Assembly (NCBI GenBank): GCA_963808965.1
Contig: CAWEHU010000029.1
Location: 124,001 to 188,000 of the forward strand
Length of the DNA stretch: 64,000 bases
Direction: 5' to 3'
DNA from: CAWEHU01 sp963808965
GTDB lineage: Bacteria; Pseudomonadota; Alphaproteobacteria; Acetobacterales; Acetobacteraceae
In this document: in pieces, positions 39,845-48,559 of the stretch
Position numbering within the stretch: position 1 is the stretch's first letter
Layout of the letters: every line of letters starts with the position of its first letter
Position numbers and translations under genes: made by a program
The notes under the pieces: model-generated
What the model saw: the letters and a program-made list of their open reading frames with translations, nothing else
Told to the model about the DNA's origin: nothing
Database searches by the model: none

Positions 39845-41392
39845 TCAATTCTGTAAGGGTTGGGCGTTCTCAGCCATCGGGGCTTCGAACCGATTGTCGG
39901 CATTGACCTGAACAACGTCGCCGGGAAGGAGCGAGGTCATTGCTGTAGCGGGAATGACGGTGAAGCCATCCGCTAGTCGACGCGTAATTCTGAGGCTCGG
40001 ATTGGTTGCCGCGGATCCTCCTACGGTCTGGGGGAGGCTGTTGCGCAGAACCTGGGTTACTGCCTGCATAGATGTGATTGCCAGAGAGCAATCGTCGATA
40101 TCCTGCTTCGTCGCTGCAAGCTCCTTCTCGAGCCCGACGGAATGATCAAGCTCTATCTTGGCTTGCGCCATCTCCGCCTCGGCTAGGCGACGTTCGGCCT
40201 GCGCCAATGCAACATGCAGATCCTCTTGCCGTGCGACGAGTTCGGAAATATCCACGTTCATGTCCATCACCTTGTAGCGCGAGACGCTCCCACGAGCCGC
40301 GATCTCTTCCAGCTCGCGAAGCCTGCTCACTTTCTTAGCGAACAGCGTCTTAAGCTGGTCGGCGCGCAGGTTTTGGGCTTCGATTTCAACTCGTGCAATG
40401 CTGACCTGCCGCCCTGCAAGGGACAGCTGCTGCTGGTAGCTCTTGCGCTCAGCGCTCAAGATCGCATTCGCTTCAGCAACGAGTGCATTCAACCGGTCCT
40501 GCGGTACCGTCTCTGATAGGCGGGACTGGATGCTAACCGGCACCATGATGGCATCCGAGTTCTCTCGTTGAGCGATGAGCCTAGCCTGCTTCAGGATGAG
40601 GCGGTCGAGCTTCTCCTGCTCCTGACGCAAGCGCTCGGTCTCGCGGATGCTCTCGATCGCCTTGGATGTGTCGGCCATGCCGTTGTCGATACCGCCGGCA
40701 TCGGCCAGAGCCTGCAGAACGATCATGCCCGGCGTATGCTTGAAAGTGCCGGCATTCCGAACCGCGCCCAAGACGTAGATTGGCTGGCGGTCCACGATGG
40801 CAATCTGCACATCACTCGTTCTGCCGATCGCGCGCTTGAAGGCATCGGCTAGCTTGGACTGCAGAGCCGTCAGGGTCAGGCCAACCGTCCTGAATTCCCC
40901 GAGCTTCGGGATGTTTATGCTTCCGCTTTCGTCAACTGCATATTCTGCGGACAGGTCCATGCGAGGAAAGACGGTGGCGACGACATGCTCCTGGGTGGAG
41001 CCGCTGTGATCGAGCGCGACGCCGAGGCTCTCAAAGAATGTTATTTTCAGCCGGTCGCCATAAGCGATGGCGCCGTGCTCCGTGGCATCTATAACGGCTA
41101 GCGGAGGCCCGGGTCTCTCGGCCGCATCTCTCCTCTTCGCATCGGCACCCAGTGATGGCGATGAACCAGAGTGCGAGAACGTGCTTGCCAGCAGACGTGT
41201 CCACCTATCGGAGAAGGTCCGAAGACTGTCTCCAATTCGTTCTTCGGAGAGAGTCGTTGCGATGGCATAGCAAGCGGGTGCGAGCAGGAGCAGAACGCAG
41301 ATCGCGAGCGATAGCCGGAGTGCTCGCGATAGGGCCTGCTGGATGCCGGACCGCCCGCCATGACTTACCGAATTGTTAATTAATCTCGCCAT
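39845..41392 (-). CDS. ExoF/Wza-like polysaccharide export protein with long coiled coil
   Basis: 515 residues, first gene of the operon. One N-terminal hydrophobic segment (LSLAICVLLLLAPACYAIA) is followed by a polysaccharide-export domain (AYGDRLKITFFE; EYAVDESGSINIPKLGEFRTVGLTL; QIAIVDRQPIYVLGAVRNAGTFKHTPGMIVLQALADAGGI with its SLBB part), then ~200 residues of coiled coil (ESIRETERLRQEQEKLDRLIL ... SRLRELEEIAARG), and a C-terminal SLLPGDVVQVN. This is the ExoF architecture of Rhizobium exopolysaccharide secretion, not the PelB/PelC pair. The nucleotidyltransferase gene follows 12 bases later. Confidence 0.8.
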   Translation of the reverse strand: MARLINNSVSHGGRSGIQQALSRALRLSLAICVLLLLAPACYAIATTLSEERIGDSLRTFSDRWTRLLASTFSHSGSSPSLGADAKRRDAAERPGPPLAVIDATEHGAIAYGDRLKITFFESLGVALDHSGSTQEHVVATVFPRMDLSAEYAVDESGSINIPKLGEFRTVGLTLTALQSKLADAFKRAIGRTSDVQIAIVDRQPIYVLGAVRNAGTFKHTPGMIVLQALADAGGIDNGMADTSKAIESIRETERLRQEQEKLDRLILKQARLIAQRENSDAIMVPVSIQSRLSETVPQDRLNALVAEANAILSAERKSYQQQLSLAGRQVSIARVEIEAQNLRADQLKTLFAKKVSRLRELEEIAARGSVSRYKVMDMNVDISELVARQEDLHVALAQAERRLAEAEMAQAKIELDHSVGLEKELAATKQDIDDCSLAITSMQAVTQVLRNSLPQTVGGSAATNPSLRITRRLADGFTVIPATAMTSLLPGDVVQVNADNRFEAPMAENAQPLQN

Positions 41393-42200
41393 TTCTGATC
41401 CTATGTCATAACAATGAGACTAACGCAACCAAAATCCGATACGGAACACGCGTAACGAGCGGTGAAGCGAATCTCTGAATAACCGAGTGCAGAGGCGTGC
41501 GCTGGCGCGAGCGCGACAGACCAGCTCCTACACTGGCGTGACTGCTGGCCCGATGGCGATTAGACGGGTTGCTATCGTGTGATACTTAGGAAGTTTCCAA
41601 TTCCCGGCGAGGACTCATCAGCCCCGACCGACATCCATCGCGTTTGCCGCGGAAACGCCGGCGGGCTCGGTGACGAGACGAGCGAGGCGGCCTTGTGGGA
41701 TGCCTATTGCGTGCTACCCGGAAATCCCGTGCGGGTCTCGCGTACACGTACGCGGACGCCGGGGACGCGAAGGTCACCCGATCGGCTCGGCGGATTGCGA
41801 ATGGTTGTTGCGCGGCTCGTGATGAGACGGGCAGTTGCAGACGGACGCAATGCAAGCCCGCCGGATCGAGCCAGCGCCCGTCAGGCAGTCAGCCGCAGTT
41901 CCAACTGCGTGCGGCCCTCCACAGCACTCGCAAGATGCTCGCTGGCGAGCTCGAACCGCATCCGCCGGCTCATCTAGTTAGGCCCGTGCGCCGGTTGGGG
42001 CGCAGCTCACACCGGATCGGGGTTCCTTGCCCGCCGAGCCGCGGACGGCAAATCGTTCGTCAGAAACCGTGGGGCCTGCGCTCTCATCCGGGCGCGCAAG
42101 ATCGGCCGCATGGATTTGAAGGAGCGGCCGACATGCGTGCAGACGCTATCGCTCGCGCATCGGCCCGCCGAGCCGGCGAAGAGTTCGCCGAACCCTCGTG
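41393..42200. other. ~800-base region without a confident gene
   Basis: Next to the ExoF-like start the sequence is clearly less GC-rich (27 of 60 bases G/C in 41401-41460 by hand count). A weak minus-strand promoter is possible: TTGCGT (41428-41423), 17 bases, CATAGG (41405-41400). Farther out, short open frames exist on both strands but none matches a family I know. One minus-strand frame at 41973-41881 (30 codons, starting MSRRMRFELASEH) has plausible composition. I see no transposase motif here, unlike the other end of the operon. Confidence 0.4.
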
Positions 42201-42656
42201 TCAGGCCAGTGCATGCAAGTCGGGCGTTCCCCCGACGACATAGGCTTTCAGGCTGTCCACCTCATGCTCCTGCTGCATGATGCGCGCCTTCACCACGTCG
42301 CCGATGCTGACCAGACCGATCAGAGCGCCGTTCTCCACCACGGGAACGTGGCGGAAACGCCCTTCCGTCATCATGGCCATGGCCTCGGGGACGGTGGTTT
42401 GCGGTCTAGCAGTCTGGAGGTTGCGGGTCATCAGCTGACCGGCCGTCATATCGAGGACACGCGATCCATGCGCGGCGAGAGCCTTGACGATATCGCGCTC
42501 GCTGACGATCCCGAGAAGCTGCCGCGCCAAATCCATCACCAGCACGGCGCCGATCCGTTTGGCCGCCAGCAACTGCGCCACATCGGCGATCGTCTGGGTC
42601 GGATCCACACTGGCGATCTCATGGCCTTTATGCTTCAAAATCGCGGCTATAGTCAT
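42201..42656 (-). CDS. tandem CBS-domain protein
   Basis: 151 residues from ATG 42656, with GGGAG seven bases upstream. Two CBS motifs are visible: TIADVAQLLAAKRIGAVLVMDLARQLLGIVSERDIVKAL and TVPEAMAMMTEGRFRHVPVVENGALIGLVSIGDVVKARI, together forming one Bateman module that binds adenosyl nucleotides. Stand-alone versions like this are common in alphaproteobacteria and sense energy status; the partner is unknown. It is on the same strand as ndvA, 170 bases downstream of it. Confidence 0.88.
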   Translation of the reverse strand: MTIAAILKHKGHEIASVDPTQTIADVAQLLAAKRIGAVLVMDLARQLLGIVSERDIVKALAAHGSRVLDMTAGQLMTRNLQTARPQTTVPEAMAMMTEGRFRHVPVVENGALIGLVSIGDVVKARIMQQEHEVDSLKAYVVGGTPDLHALA

Positions 42657-42826
42657 CGAACTTCTCCCAATGGCTAACCGGACCAGCAAATCCATCCGCC
42701 TTGGTGTAGGCTCAAGGACCCGCATTCCGGCGCGGCCGCGCATCGGCAGCGCGGCTCAGCTGAAGGGATCCATGATGCACCTGCTCTGACGAGGGACGCA
42801 AATAGCAGGTGTGCAGTGCACAACCG

Positions 42827-44599
42827 CTATTCGGCGGCTTTTGCCTGCGGGGCGGCTGCCAGTTGTGTCGCCACCAGGTCAGCGAAGCGGCCGCGCTGCG
42901 CGACCAGGGCGTCGAATGACCCACGCTCCGCGATGCGCCCGCCTTCGAACACCAAGATCACGTCCGCATCTCGAACGGTCGAAAGCCGGTGCGCGATGAT
43001 GAAGGTGGTGCGGCCCTGCATCAGCGCCTTCAGAGCCCGGCTCACGCGGGCTTCCGTTGCCGCGTCGAGTGCGCTCGTGGCCTCGTCCAGGATGAGGATC
43101 GGCGGGTCCTTCAGGAGCGCGCGGGCGATCGCGAGCCGCTGGCGCTGGCCGCCGGAGAGCGTGGTGCCGCGCTCGCCCACCATCGTCCCATAGCCCTGCG
43201 GCTGGCGCATGATGAAATCGTGGGCGTCGGCCAGCTTGCAGGCGCGCTCCAGATCCGCATCCGTGGCCCCGGGCCGGCCCATGCGCAAATTATCGCGGAT
43301 GGAGCGATTGAACAGCATGGCTTCCTGAAACACGACGCCGATCGCCGCCCGCAGGCTCTCGAGGGTCACGTCCCGCAGATCCTGTCCATCGATCTTCACG
43401 CTGCCCTCGACCGGGTCCCAGAGCCGCTGGAGCAGGTTCATCGCGGTCGATTTGCCGGCGCCCGTCTGGCCGACCAGCGCGACCGACATACCGGGACTCG
43501 CGACGAAGGAAACGTCGGCGAGGATCTTCGGGCCGCCCGGATAGGCGAAGGCGACGTGGTCGAACGTGACCTCGCCCCTCTTTGCGACGAGCTGCTTCGC
43601 GTCCGGCTTCTCGGGCACCGAGCTTTTTGCGTCGATGACGGCAAGAAAGTCCTCAAGCGCGGGCATGCGAAAGAACAAGGAGGATGCGAAGGAAACGGCG
43701 GATTCCATCCGGCCGATGAGGAGCGTTGCGAAGCCCATGAATGAGACGATCTCGCCGACGCTCGCCTGCCCATGAACATGCAGGATCGTGCCGATCACGA
43801 CGAGCGAGATGATTGCCATCGTGCTCGACGCGCGAGTCGAGACGTTGACCAGCGCCCACCAATTCAGCACCGGAAACTGCGTCTCGATCACTTGATTGAT
43901 GATGTCGCCGAACAACCGCGTCTCGGCCCTGAGTCGCGTAAACGACTGCACCACCATGACGTTCGCCAGCGCATCCTGCGCGGTGCCGGCCAAGGTGGAG
44001 TTGTACTCCTCCACCTGGCGCTGGCCCTCCTCCGTGTGCCGCATCACGAGCGCCGTCATCGTCGAGAAGATCACGACCAACACGATCAGGGTGACGGCCA
44101 GTTTCCAGTTCAGCAACATCGTGAGCGGAAGCAGCACAACAACCGAGATCAGAGTGATGAACTGCTCACGGAAGAAACCGAGCCAGATCGCGAACATGCC
44201 GTCGGAGCCCGCGATCATGATTTTCATGAGCCGGCCGGAATGGGTGTCGCCGTGAAAGGAGAGCGGCATGTTCAAGACATGCGAGTAGAATCGGCTCATG
44301 ATCTGGAGCCGATTGCGGTGGGCGAGCCGTTCGCTGTACAGGGCGACCGCCATATTCGCAACGATTCCTGCGGCGCCGATCGCAGCCCAGATGCCAAGCA
44401 GATAAGTGGCCCGGCGCCAAAGCTCCGTCTCCGGCATCGTGTCGGAACCGGCGAGCAACTGGATCACCCGTCCGAACAGGACGGGGTCAAGGAATGAAAG
44501 GGCCGCGACGATGAGATTGGCCACACAAAGCAGGGCGGCAACGCGCGCGTCCTTGCCTAAGAGGCCGAACACGCGGCCATAGACCTTCAGGAAGTGCAT
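42827..44599 (-). CDS. ndvA: cyclic beta-1,2-glucan-type ABC exporter (NdvA/ChvA family)
   Basis: 590 residues from ATG 44599, the expected NdvA length. The N-terminal membrane domain (ARVAALLCVANLIVAALSFLDPVLFGRVIQLLAG; RLKMIMIAGSDGMFAIWLGFFREQ region) has six segments. The ATPase domain has Walker A LVGQTGAGKSTAMNLLQRLWDP, signature TLSGGQRQRLAIARALL and Walker B ILILDEATSALD, followed by IAHRLSTV. The pattern GRVIQLLAGSD and NMPLSFHGDTHSGRLMKIM matches beta-glucan exporters rather than lipid A flippases. The glucan synthase ndvB is not in the window. Confidence 0.88.
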   Translation of the reverse strand: MHFLKVYGRVFGLLGKDARVAALLCVANLIVAALSFLDPVLFGRVIQLLAGSDTMPETELWRRATYLLGIWAAIGAAGIVANMAVALYSERLAHRNRLQIMSRFYSHVLNMPLSFHGDTHSGRLMKIMIAGSDGMFAIWLGFFREQFITLISVVVLLPLTMLLNWKLAVTLIVLVVIFSTMTALVMRHTEEGQRQVEEYNSTLAGTAQDALANVMVVQSFTRLRAETRLFGDIINQVIETQFPVLNWWALVNVSTRASSTMAIISLVVIGTILHVHGQASVGEIVSFMGFATLLIGRMESAVSFASSLFFRMPALEDFLAVIDAKSSVPEKPDAKQLVAKRGEVTFDHVAFAYPGGPKILADVSFVASPGMSVALVGQTGAGKSTAMNLLQRLWDPVEGSVKIDGQDLRDVTLESLRAAIGVVFQEAMLFNRSIRDNLRMGRPGATDADLERACKLADAHDFIMRQPQGYGTMVGERGTTLSGGQRQRLAIARALLKDPPILILDEATSALDAATEARVSRALKALMQGRTTFIIAHRLSTVRDADVILVFEGGRIAERGSFDALVAQRGRFADLVATQLAAAPQAKAAE

Positions 44600-44717
44600 G
44601 AGCTGCCCGCCCCTTTTCTTCCATTCGTCCGCGACCGGACGATGGCTCCGAACTGCCTTGGTGACCAGCCCCGATTTTCCCGCCGGTTGTGGCAGGAACA
44701 GGGCAGAACCCACCGGG

Positions 44718-45581
44718 TCAACAGGCGAGGCTTGGGAACCGGATCGACGGGCGGACAAACTCCTCCTGCGCGGCGACGGTCACCAACTCACGCGACCCAG
44801 CCTCGGCGGTGCGCCGCAACAGCCCGAAGATCGAAGAACCGGCAGCCTCCAGCGCCGCATGAGCCGTTCCGGTGCGAAGCCGGTGGAACAGGAAGAGCGC
44901 CGCGAGGGCATCCCCTGCCCCGTTCACCGCGACCGGGAGTAGAGGCGTCCGCATAAGGTGGAACTGTCCCGCTTCGGCCGCGAGGAGATCGATCGAGCCG
45001 GGCGGCGTTGCTTCGGTGCGGAGGCTGGTAAGCAACACGGCCCGAGGCCCGGAGGGACGCATCCTCTGCTGCAATCGCGCGACCGCCGCCTTCGCCTGAT
45101 CGAGCGTCAGGCAGGGAAGGCCCGTCAAATGCGTGAGCTCGAAGGCATTCGGCGTGGCGAGATCGGCGAGCGGCAACGCCCGATCGCGTAACAACTCCGG
45201 AATGCCGGCGCGGACATAGACCCCTCGCCCCTCATCGCCGATCACCGGGTCGCAGCAATAAAACGCTCCCGGATTGGCGGCGCGAACGCGGGCGAGCGCG
45301 TCGAGGATCGCCTCGCCTATGCCGCTGTCCCCCATGTAGCCGGACAGCACAGCGTCACACCGCCCCAGTACGCCGCGAGCCGCAATCCCGTCCACCAACT
45401 CCCGCACCGCTTGGCCAGTGAACACCTGTCCGGTCCAGGCGCCGTAGCCGGTGTGGTTCGAGAACTGGACGGTGTTGATCGCCCAGACCTCCGCGCCAAG
45501 CCGTTGCAGCGGAAAGATGGCGCTCGCATTGCCCACATGGCCGTAGGCAACCCAGGACTGGATCGAGAGGACGTTCACCAA
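44718..45581 (-). CDS. pdxY: pyridoxal kinase
   Basis: 287 residues. The start NVLSIQSWVAYGHVGNASAIFPLQRLGAEVWAINTVQFSNHTGYG is the PdxY/PdxK N-terminus; later blocks are CCDPVIGDEGRGVYV, TPNAFELTHLTG and the catalytic NGAGDALAALFLF with the Asp of GAGD. It phosphorylates pyridoxal in the vitamin B6 salvage pathway. Start choice is open: TTG 45581 or GTG 45578. An SDR gene ends 13 bases upstream on the same strand. Confidence 0.92.
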   Translation of the reverse strand: MVNVLSIQSWVAYGHVGNASAIFPLQRLGAEVWAINTVQFSNHTGYGAWTGQVFTGQAVRELVDGIAARGVLGRCDAVLSGYMGDSGIGEAILDALARVRAANPGAFYCCDPVIGDEGRGVYVRAGIPELLRDRALPLADLATPNAFELTHLTGLPCLTLDQAKAAVARLQQRMRPSGPRAVLLTSLRTEATPPGSIDLLAAEAGQFHLMRTPLLPVAVNGAGDALAALFLFHRLRTGTAHAALEAAGSSIFGLLRRTAEAGSRELVTVAAQEEFVRPSIRFPSLAC

Positions 45582-45593
45582 CCGTGACGCACG

Positions 45594-46346
45594 TCAGACA
45601 GTACGCCCCCCGTCCACGGGCAGCAGGATACCTGTGATGAAGCTCGAGCGATCCTCGGCGAGCCAGAGGCAGGCATTGGCGATGTCTTCGGGTGCGCTGA
45701 GTCGTCGGAGCGGAATGGTGGCGAGGAATTTCTCCCGGTTCTCGGGCGTATCGGTCGCGCCCATGAAGTCTTCCAGAAGCCCGGTGGCGCCCATGACGGG
45801 ACAGACCGAATTAACCCGGATGTTGTCGGGGGCGAGCTCGACCGCCATGCATTTCGTTATGATGTTCACAGCACCCTTGGTGCCGTTGTACCAGACGAGA
45901 CCCGGACGTGGGCGGATCCCGGCTGTACTGCCAATGTTGATGATCGAGCCGCCGCGCCCCTGCTCGCGCAGGACCGGAACCGCGGCCTGCGCCATCCAGT
46001 AGATCGACTTCACATTGACGGCGTAGACGCGGTCGAAGGTAGCCTCGTCCACCTCCAGCATCGGCCGATTGCGATGCGTCGTGCCGGCGTTGTTGACCAC
46101 GATATCAAGTCCGCCGAAGGCGCTTACGGCCGCGTCGACCATGCGCCGCACATCTGGACCCCGGCTGACATCGCCGGCGACCGCCACCCCGTTCGCGCCA
46201 AGCTCTCGCGTGACGTGCTCGGCCGCCGGAAGGTTCATGTCGGCGACCACCACCCGTGCGCCCTCCTCGGCGAAACGGCGCGCGATCCCCTCACCGAAAC
46301 CGCCCCCCGCTCCCGTGACGAGCGCGATCTTGCCGCCGAGCCGCAT
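45594..46346 (-). CDS. short-chain dehydrogenase/reductase (FabG/glucose dehydrogenase-like)
   Basis: 250 residues, classical SDR. NAD(P)-binding GAGGGFGEGIA at residues 12-22, DMNLPAAE after strand 2 (an Asp that favours NAD), NNAGT at ~90, the catalytic Ser in INIGSTAGI and the YNGTK active site in VWYNGTKGAVN; the end TGILLPVDGGRTV is typical. The substrate is unknown; 3-ketoacyl or sugar alcohol substrates are both common for this clade. It precedes pdxY on the same strand. Confidence 0.88.
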   Translation of the reverse strand: MRLGGKIALVTGAGGGFGEGIARRFAEEGARVVVADMNLPAAEHVTRELGANGVAVAGDVSRGPDVRRMVDAAVSAFGGLDIVVNNAGTTHRNRPMLEVDEATFDRVYAVNVKSIYWMAQAAVPVLREQGRGGSIINIGSTAGIRPRPGLVWYNGTKGAVNIITKCMAVELAPDNIRVNSVCPVMGATGLLEDFMGATDTPENREKFLATIPLRRLSAPEDIANACLWLAEDRSSFITGILLPVDGGRTV

Positions 46347-46455
46347 CGCCTCTCTCCCTTCTTTGGCGCGACGCCAGGGGTGTCACCAGCCCACTGCTTG
46401 AGCGCAATCCCGAGCCGCCGCAGAGTAGCGGGGCCGAACCAAAAGGGGCCAGTTC

Positions 46456-46968
46456 ATGAGCGATCTCGTTGTTATCGCCTTTCCGTCGGAGGAGAAAGCG
46501 GAGGAGGTGCGGCAGAAGCTGCTAGACCTCCAGAACGAGTACCTGATCGAGCTCGGCGACGCGGTCGTCGCCGTCAAGCAGGCAAACGGGCGCATCAAGC
46601 TCAACCAGCTCTTCCACACCACCGCGGCCGGAGCCGTGTCCGGCACCTTCTGGGGGTCGCTCGTCGGCCTCATCTTCCTGATGCCGCTCGTCGGGGCGGC
46701 GATTGGCGCCGCCTCGGGTGCGCTTGGGGGCGCCCTCACCGATGTCGGCATCAACGACGATTTCATGAAGCAAGCCGCGCAGGTGCTACAGCCCGGAACC
46801 GCCGCCCTGTTCCTGCTCATCCGAAAGATGACCACGGACAAGGTGCTTGCGGCACTGCAAGGCGAAGGTGGCACGGTGTTGCGGACCTCGCTTGACCATA
46901 CGAACGAGCAGGCGCTCCGCGACGCTCTCGCCGCAGCGCGCAGTGTCGCGGCCCCCGCGCCGGCGTAG
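46456..46968 (+). CDS. DUF1269 membrane-associated protein
   Basis: 170 residues. SDLVVIAFPSEEKAEEVRQKLLDLQNEYLIELGDAVVAVK at the N-terminus resembles the ferredoxin-like alpha/beta fold of DUF1269; a glycine-zipper hydrophobic stretch follows (AAGAVSGTFWGSLVGLIFLMPLVGAAIGAASGALGGALTDVGIND), and the C-terminus returns to the alpha/beta pattern (ALFLLIRKMTTDKVLAALQGEGGTVLRTSL). Family function is unknown; many members are stress-linked. A short G/C hairpin (CCGCC/GGCGG at 46970-46982) follows the stop without a T run. Confidence 0.85.
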   Translation: MSDLVVIAFPSEEKAEEVRQKLLDLQNEYLIELGDAVVAVKQANGRIKLNQLFHTTAAGAVSGTFWGSLVGLIFLMPLVGAAIGAASGALGGALTDVGINDDFMKQAAQVLQPGTAALFLLIRKMTTDKVLAALQGEGGTVLRTSLDHTNEQALRDALAAARSVAAPAPA

Positions 46969-46992
46969 GCCGCCACCGGCGGGCGAGGCCCC

Positions 46993-47022
46993 AGTCAAGA
47001 AAACTTAAGTCAAGAAAACTTA
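46993..47022. repeat. perfect 15-base tandem direct repeat
   Basis: AGTCAAGAAAACTTA occurs twice in a row (46993-47007 and 47008-47022) in the gap between the DUF1269 and Spy-like genes. It is A/T-rich in a G/C-rich surround. It could be a doubled regulator or sigma-factor site for the envelope-stress gene downstream, or a simple duplication. Confidence 0.7.
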
Positions 47023-47033
47023 CAATTCCGGCG

Positions 47034-47063
47034 CCAGTCCCGCCGCAATCCCGGCGAGACTGG
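47034..47063. other. long hairpin upstream of the Spy-like gene
   Basis: CCAGTCCCGCCG (47034-47045), a 6-base loop, and CGGCGAGACTGG (47052-47063) pair over 12 positions with a single mismatch. There is no T run after it on either strand, so it is not a typical intrinsic terminator. It may close transcription of the DUF1269 gene weakly or sit in the 5' leader of the Spy-like message. Confidence 0.5.
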
Positions 47064-47135
47064 GCGGGCGGCAACGGGCGTGCGGCCACGCTTGCTCGTT
47101 CGTGCCAAAGCTTAGTCGAGACACGGAGACCCTGA

Positions 47136-47666
47136 ATGAAGCCGTTCCCGCTTTCCCGCGTACTGCCCGCGCTGCTCGCGGCCTCGCTTGCCCTTTCCGC
47201 CTCCGCCTTCGCGCAAGCCGCGCCGGGCGCGAACCCCGCCGATATGAACGCCAACCCCGCCGCGCCGGCCAACCCGCAGGCGAGCCGGGCCACGACACAC
47301 GGCCAGCCCGGCCAAAGCATGGAGGAACGGGTCGAGCGCCGCATCACCAATCTGCACGCACGGCTGCATATCACCCAGGCGCAGGAGCCCCAGTGGCAGC
47401 AATTCGCGCAGATCATGCGAGACAACGCGCGCGATATGGACCGAACCTTCGAGCAGCGTTCAAAGAAGCTCGCGTCCATGAGTGCCGCTGACAATATGCA
47501 ATCGTACGCGGAAATCTCGGAGCAGCACGCCCAGGACGTACAGAAGCTCGTCCCCGCGTTCCAGACGCTCTACAATTCCATGTCGGATCAGCAGAAGCAG
47601 ACGGCCGACCAGTTGTTCCGCAGCTATGCGGAACGCTCGGCCCAGCGCCATGGCCATCACGGGTGA
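47136..47666 (+). CDS. Spy/CpxP-like (LTXXQ) periplasmic protein
   Basis: 176 residues with a signal peptide (SRVLPALLAASLALSASAFAQA). A Pro/Asn/Ala-rich linker is followed by an all-helical domain with LHARLHITQAQEPQWQQFAQIM and YNSMSDQQKQTADQLF, the two copies of the LTxxQ-type motif of the Spy family. Spy is an ATP-independent periplasmic chaperone induced by envelope stress. The tail is His-rich (HGHHG). The gene stands alone after the tandem repeat and hairpin. Confidence 0.82.
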   Translation: MKPFPLSRVLPALLAASLALSASAFAQAAPGANPADMNANPAAPANPQASRATTHGQPGQSMEERVERRITNLHARLHITQAQEPQWQQFAQIMRDNARDMDRTFEQRSKKLASMSAADNMQSYAEISEQHAQDVQKLVPAFQTLYNSMSDQQKQTADQLFRSYAERSAQRHGHHG

Positions 47667-47795
47667 ACGCCAGCGACACCTCTTCCCGGTCCGATGGGTT
47701 ACCCCCGATCCAGGGTTGAGCCGCGGCGCGGGGGCGAGTATAGGCCTGCCCTCGCGCCGCCGGTCGGGATCGGTGACGCCTTGCGGAGCATCGCC

Positions 47796-48020
47796 ATGAA
47801 GCCGGGCATTCACCCCGAGTATCACGAGATCACCGTCGTCATGACCGACGGGACCCAGTTCAAGACCCGGTCCTGCTACGGCAAGCCGGGCGACACGCTG
47901 CGGCTCGACATCGACCCGAAATCGCATCCCGCCTGGACGGGGCAGCAGCGGATCATGGACAGCGGCGGCCAGGTCGCGAAGTTCAATAAGAAGTTCGCCG
48001 GCATCGGCCTGAAAAAGTAG
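47796..48020 (+). CDS. rpmE: 50S ribosomal protein L31
   Basis: 74 residues from ATG 47796 with GGAG seven bases upstream; the open frame continues further upstream but is not coding. KPGIHPEYHEITVVMTDGTQFKTRSCYGKPGDTLRLDIDPKSHPAWTGQQ is the L31 signature. The CxxC zinc motifs of the zinc-type L31 are absent, as usual in alphaproteobacteria. It ends with the basic KKFAGIGLKK. It is convergent with the ratA-like gene. Confidence 0.95.
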   Translation: MKPGIHPEYHEITVVMTDGTQFKTRSCYGKPGDTLRLDIDPKSHPAWTGQQRIMDSGGQVAKFNKKFAGIGLKK

Positions 48021-48073
48021 TCTTCGCTCCCGGCCCGCCGCAGCGAGAGCCGGGACTGCTCCGCGATCCCGCT

Positions 48074-48556
48074 TCAGGTCTTGGCGGTAGCGGCTGGGGG
48101 CGGGACCACGCGGATCGTCGCTTGCGGAGCCCCGTATACGTCGGCCGCGCGCTTGAGAAACGCGTTCACCATGCGTCGCACCGCCTCGTTGAACACGACG
48201 CCAATCGCCCGTTGCAGGATGCGGCTGCGGAACTCGAAGTCGACGAAGAAATCCACGCAGCAGCCGCGAGGATCCGGGGTGAAATCCCACTCGTTGTTGA
48301 GGTAACGGAAGGGGCCGTTCTCGTAGCGCACCCGAACGCGCTGCGGGCGTTCCAATCCGACGCGGCTCGTGAAGCTCTCCCGGAAGGGGCCGAAGCCGAT
48401 CGTCAAGTCCGCCACCAACTCAGTCTCGGAACGGCTGCAAATCCGCGCGCCGACGCACCACGGCAGAAACCGCGGATATTTCTCCACGTCGGCCACCAGA
48501 TCGAACATCTGGTCGGGCTGGTACGGGACGATTCTTTTCTCGGCGTGAGTCGGCAT
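48074..48556 (-). CDS. RatA/COQ10-family START-domain protein
   Basis: 160 residues. EKRIVPYQPDQMFDLVADVEKYPRFLPWCVGARI at the N-terminus and FEFRSRILQRAIGVVFNEAVRRMVNAFLKRA at the C-terminus are the COQ10/RatA polyketide-cyclase-like signature. E. coli RatA was described as an inhibitor of ribosome association, whereas mitochondrial Coq10 is a ubiquinone-binding respiration factor; the alphaproteobacterial members are usually placed with the latter. The gene follows lipA after 3 bases, as is common in this class, and is probably co-transcribed. Confidence 0.88.
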   Translation of the reverse strand: MPTHAEKRIVPYQPDQMFDLVADVEKYPRFLPWCVGARICSRSETELVADLTIGFGPFRESFTSRVGLERPQRVRVRYENGPFRYLNNEWDFTPDPRGCCVDFFVDFEFRSRILQRAIGVVFNEAVRRMVNAFLKRAADVYGAPQATIRVVPPPAATAKT

Positions 48557-48559
48557 CGG

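Noticed and set aside
48074..48556. RatA as a toxin of a toxin-antitoxin pair
   Set aside because: No partner antitoxin is adjacent; the gene follows lipA as in most alphaproteobacteria, where the COQ10-like housekeeping role is more likely.
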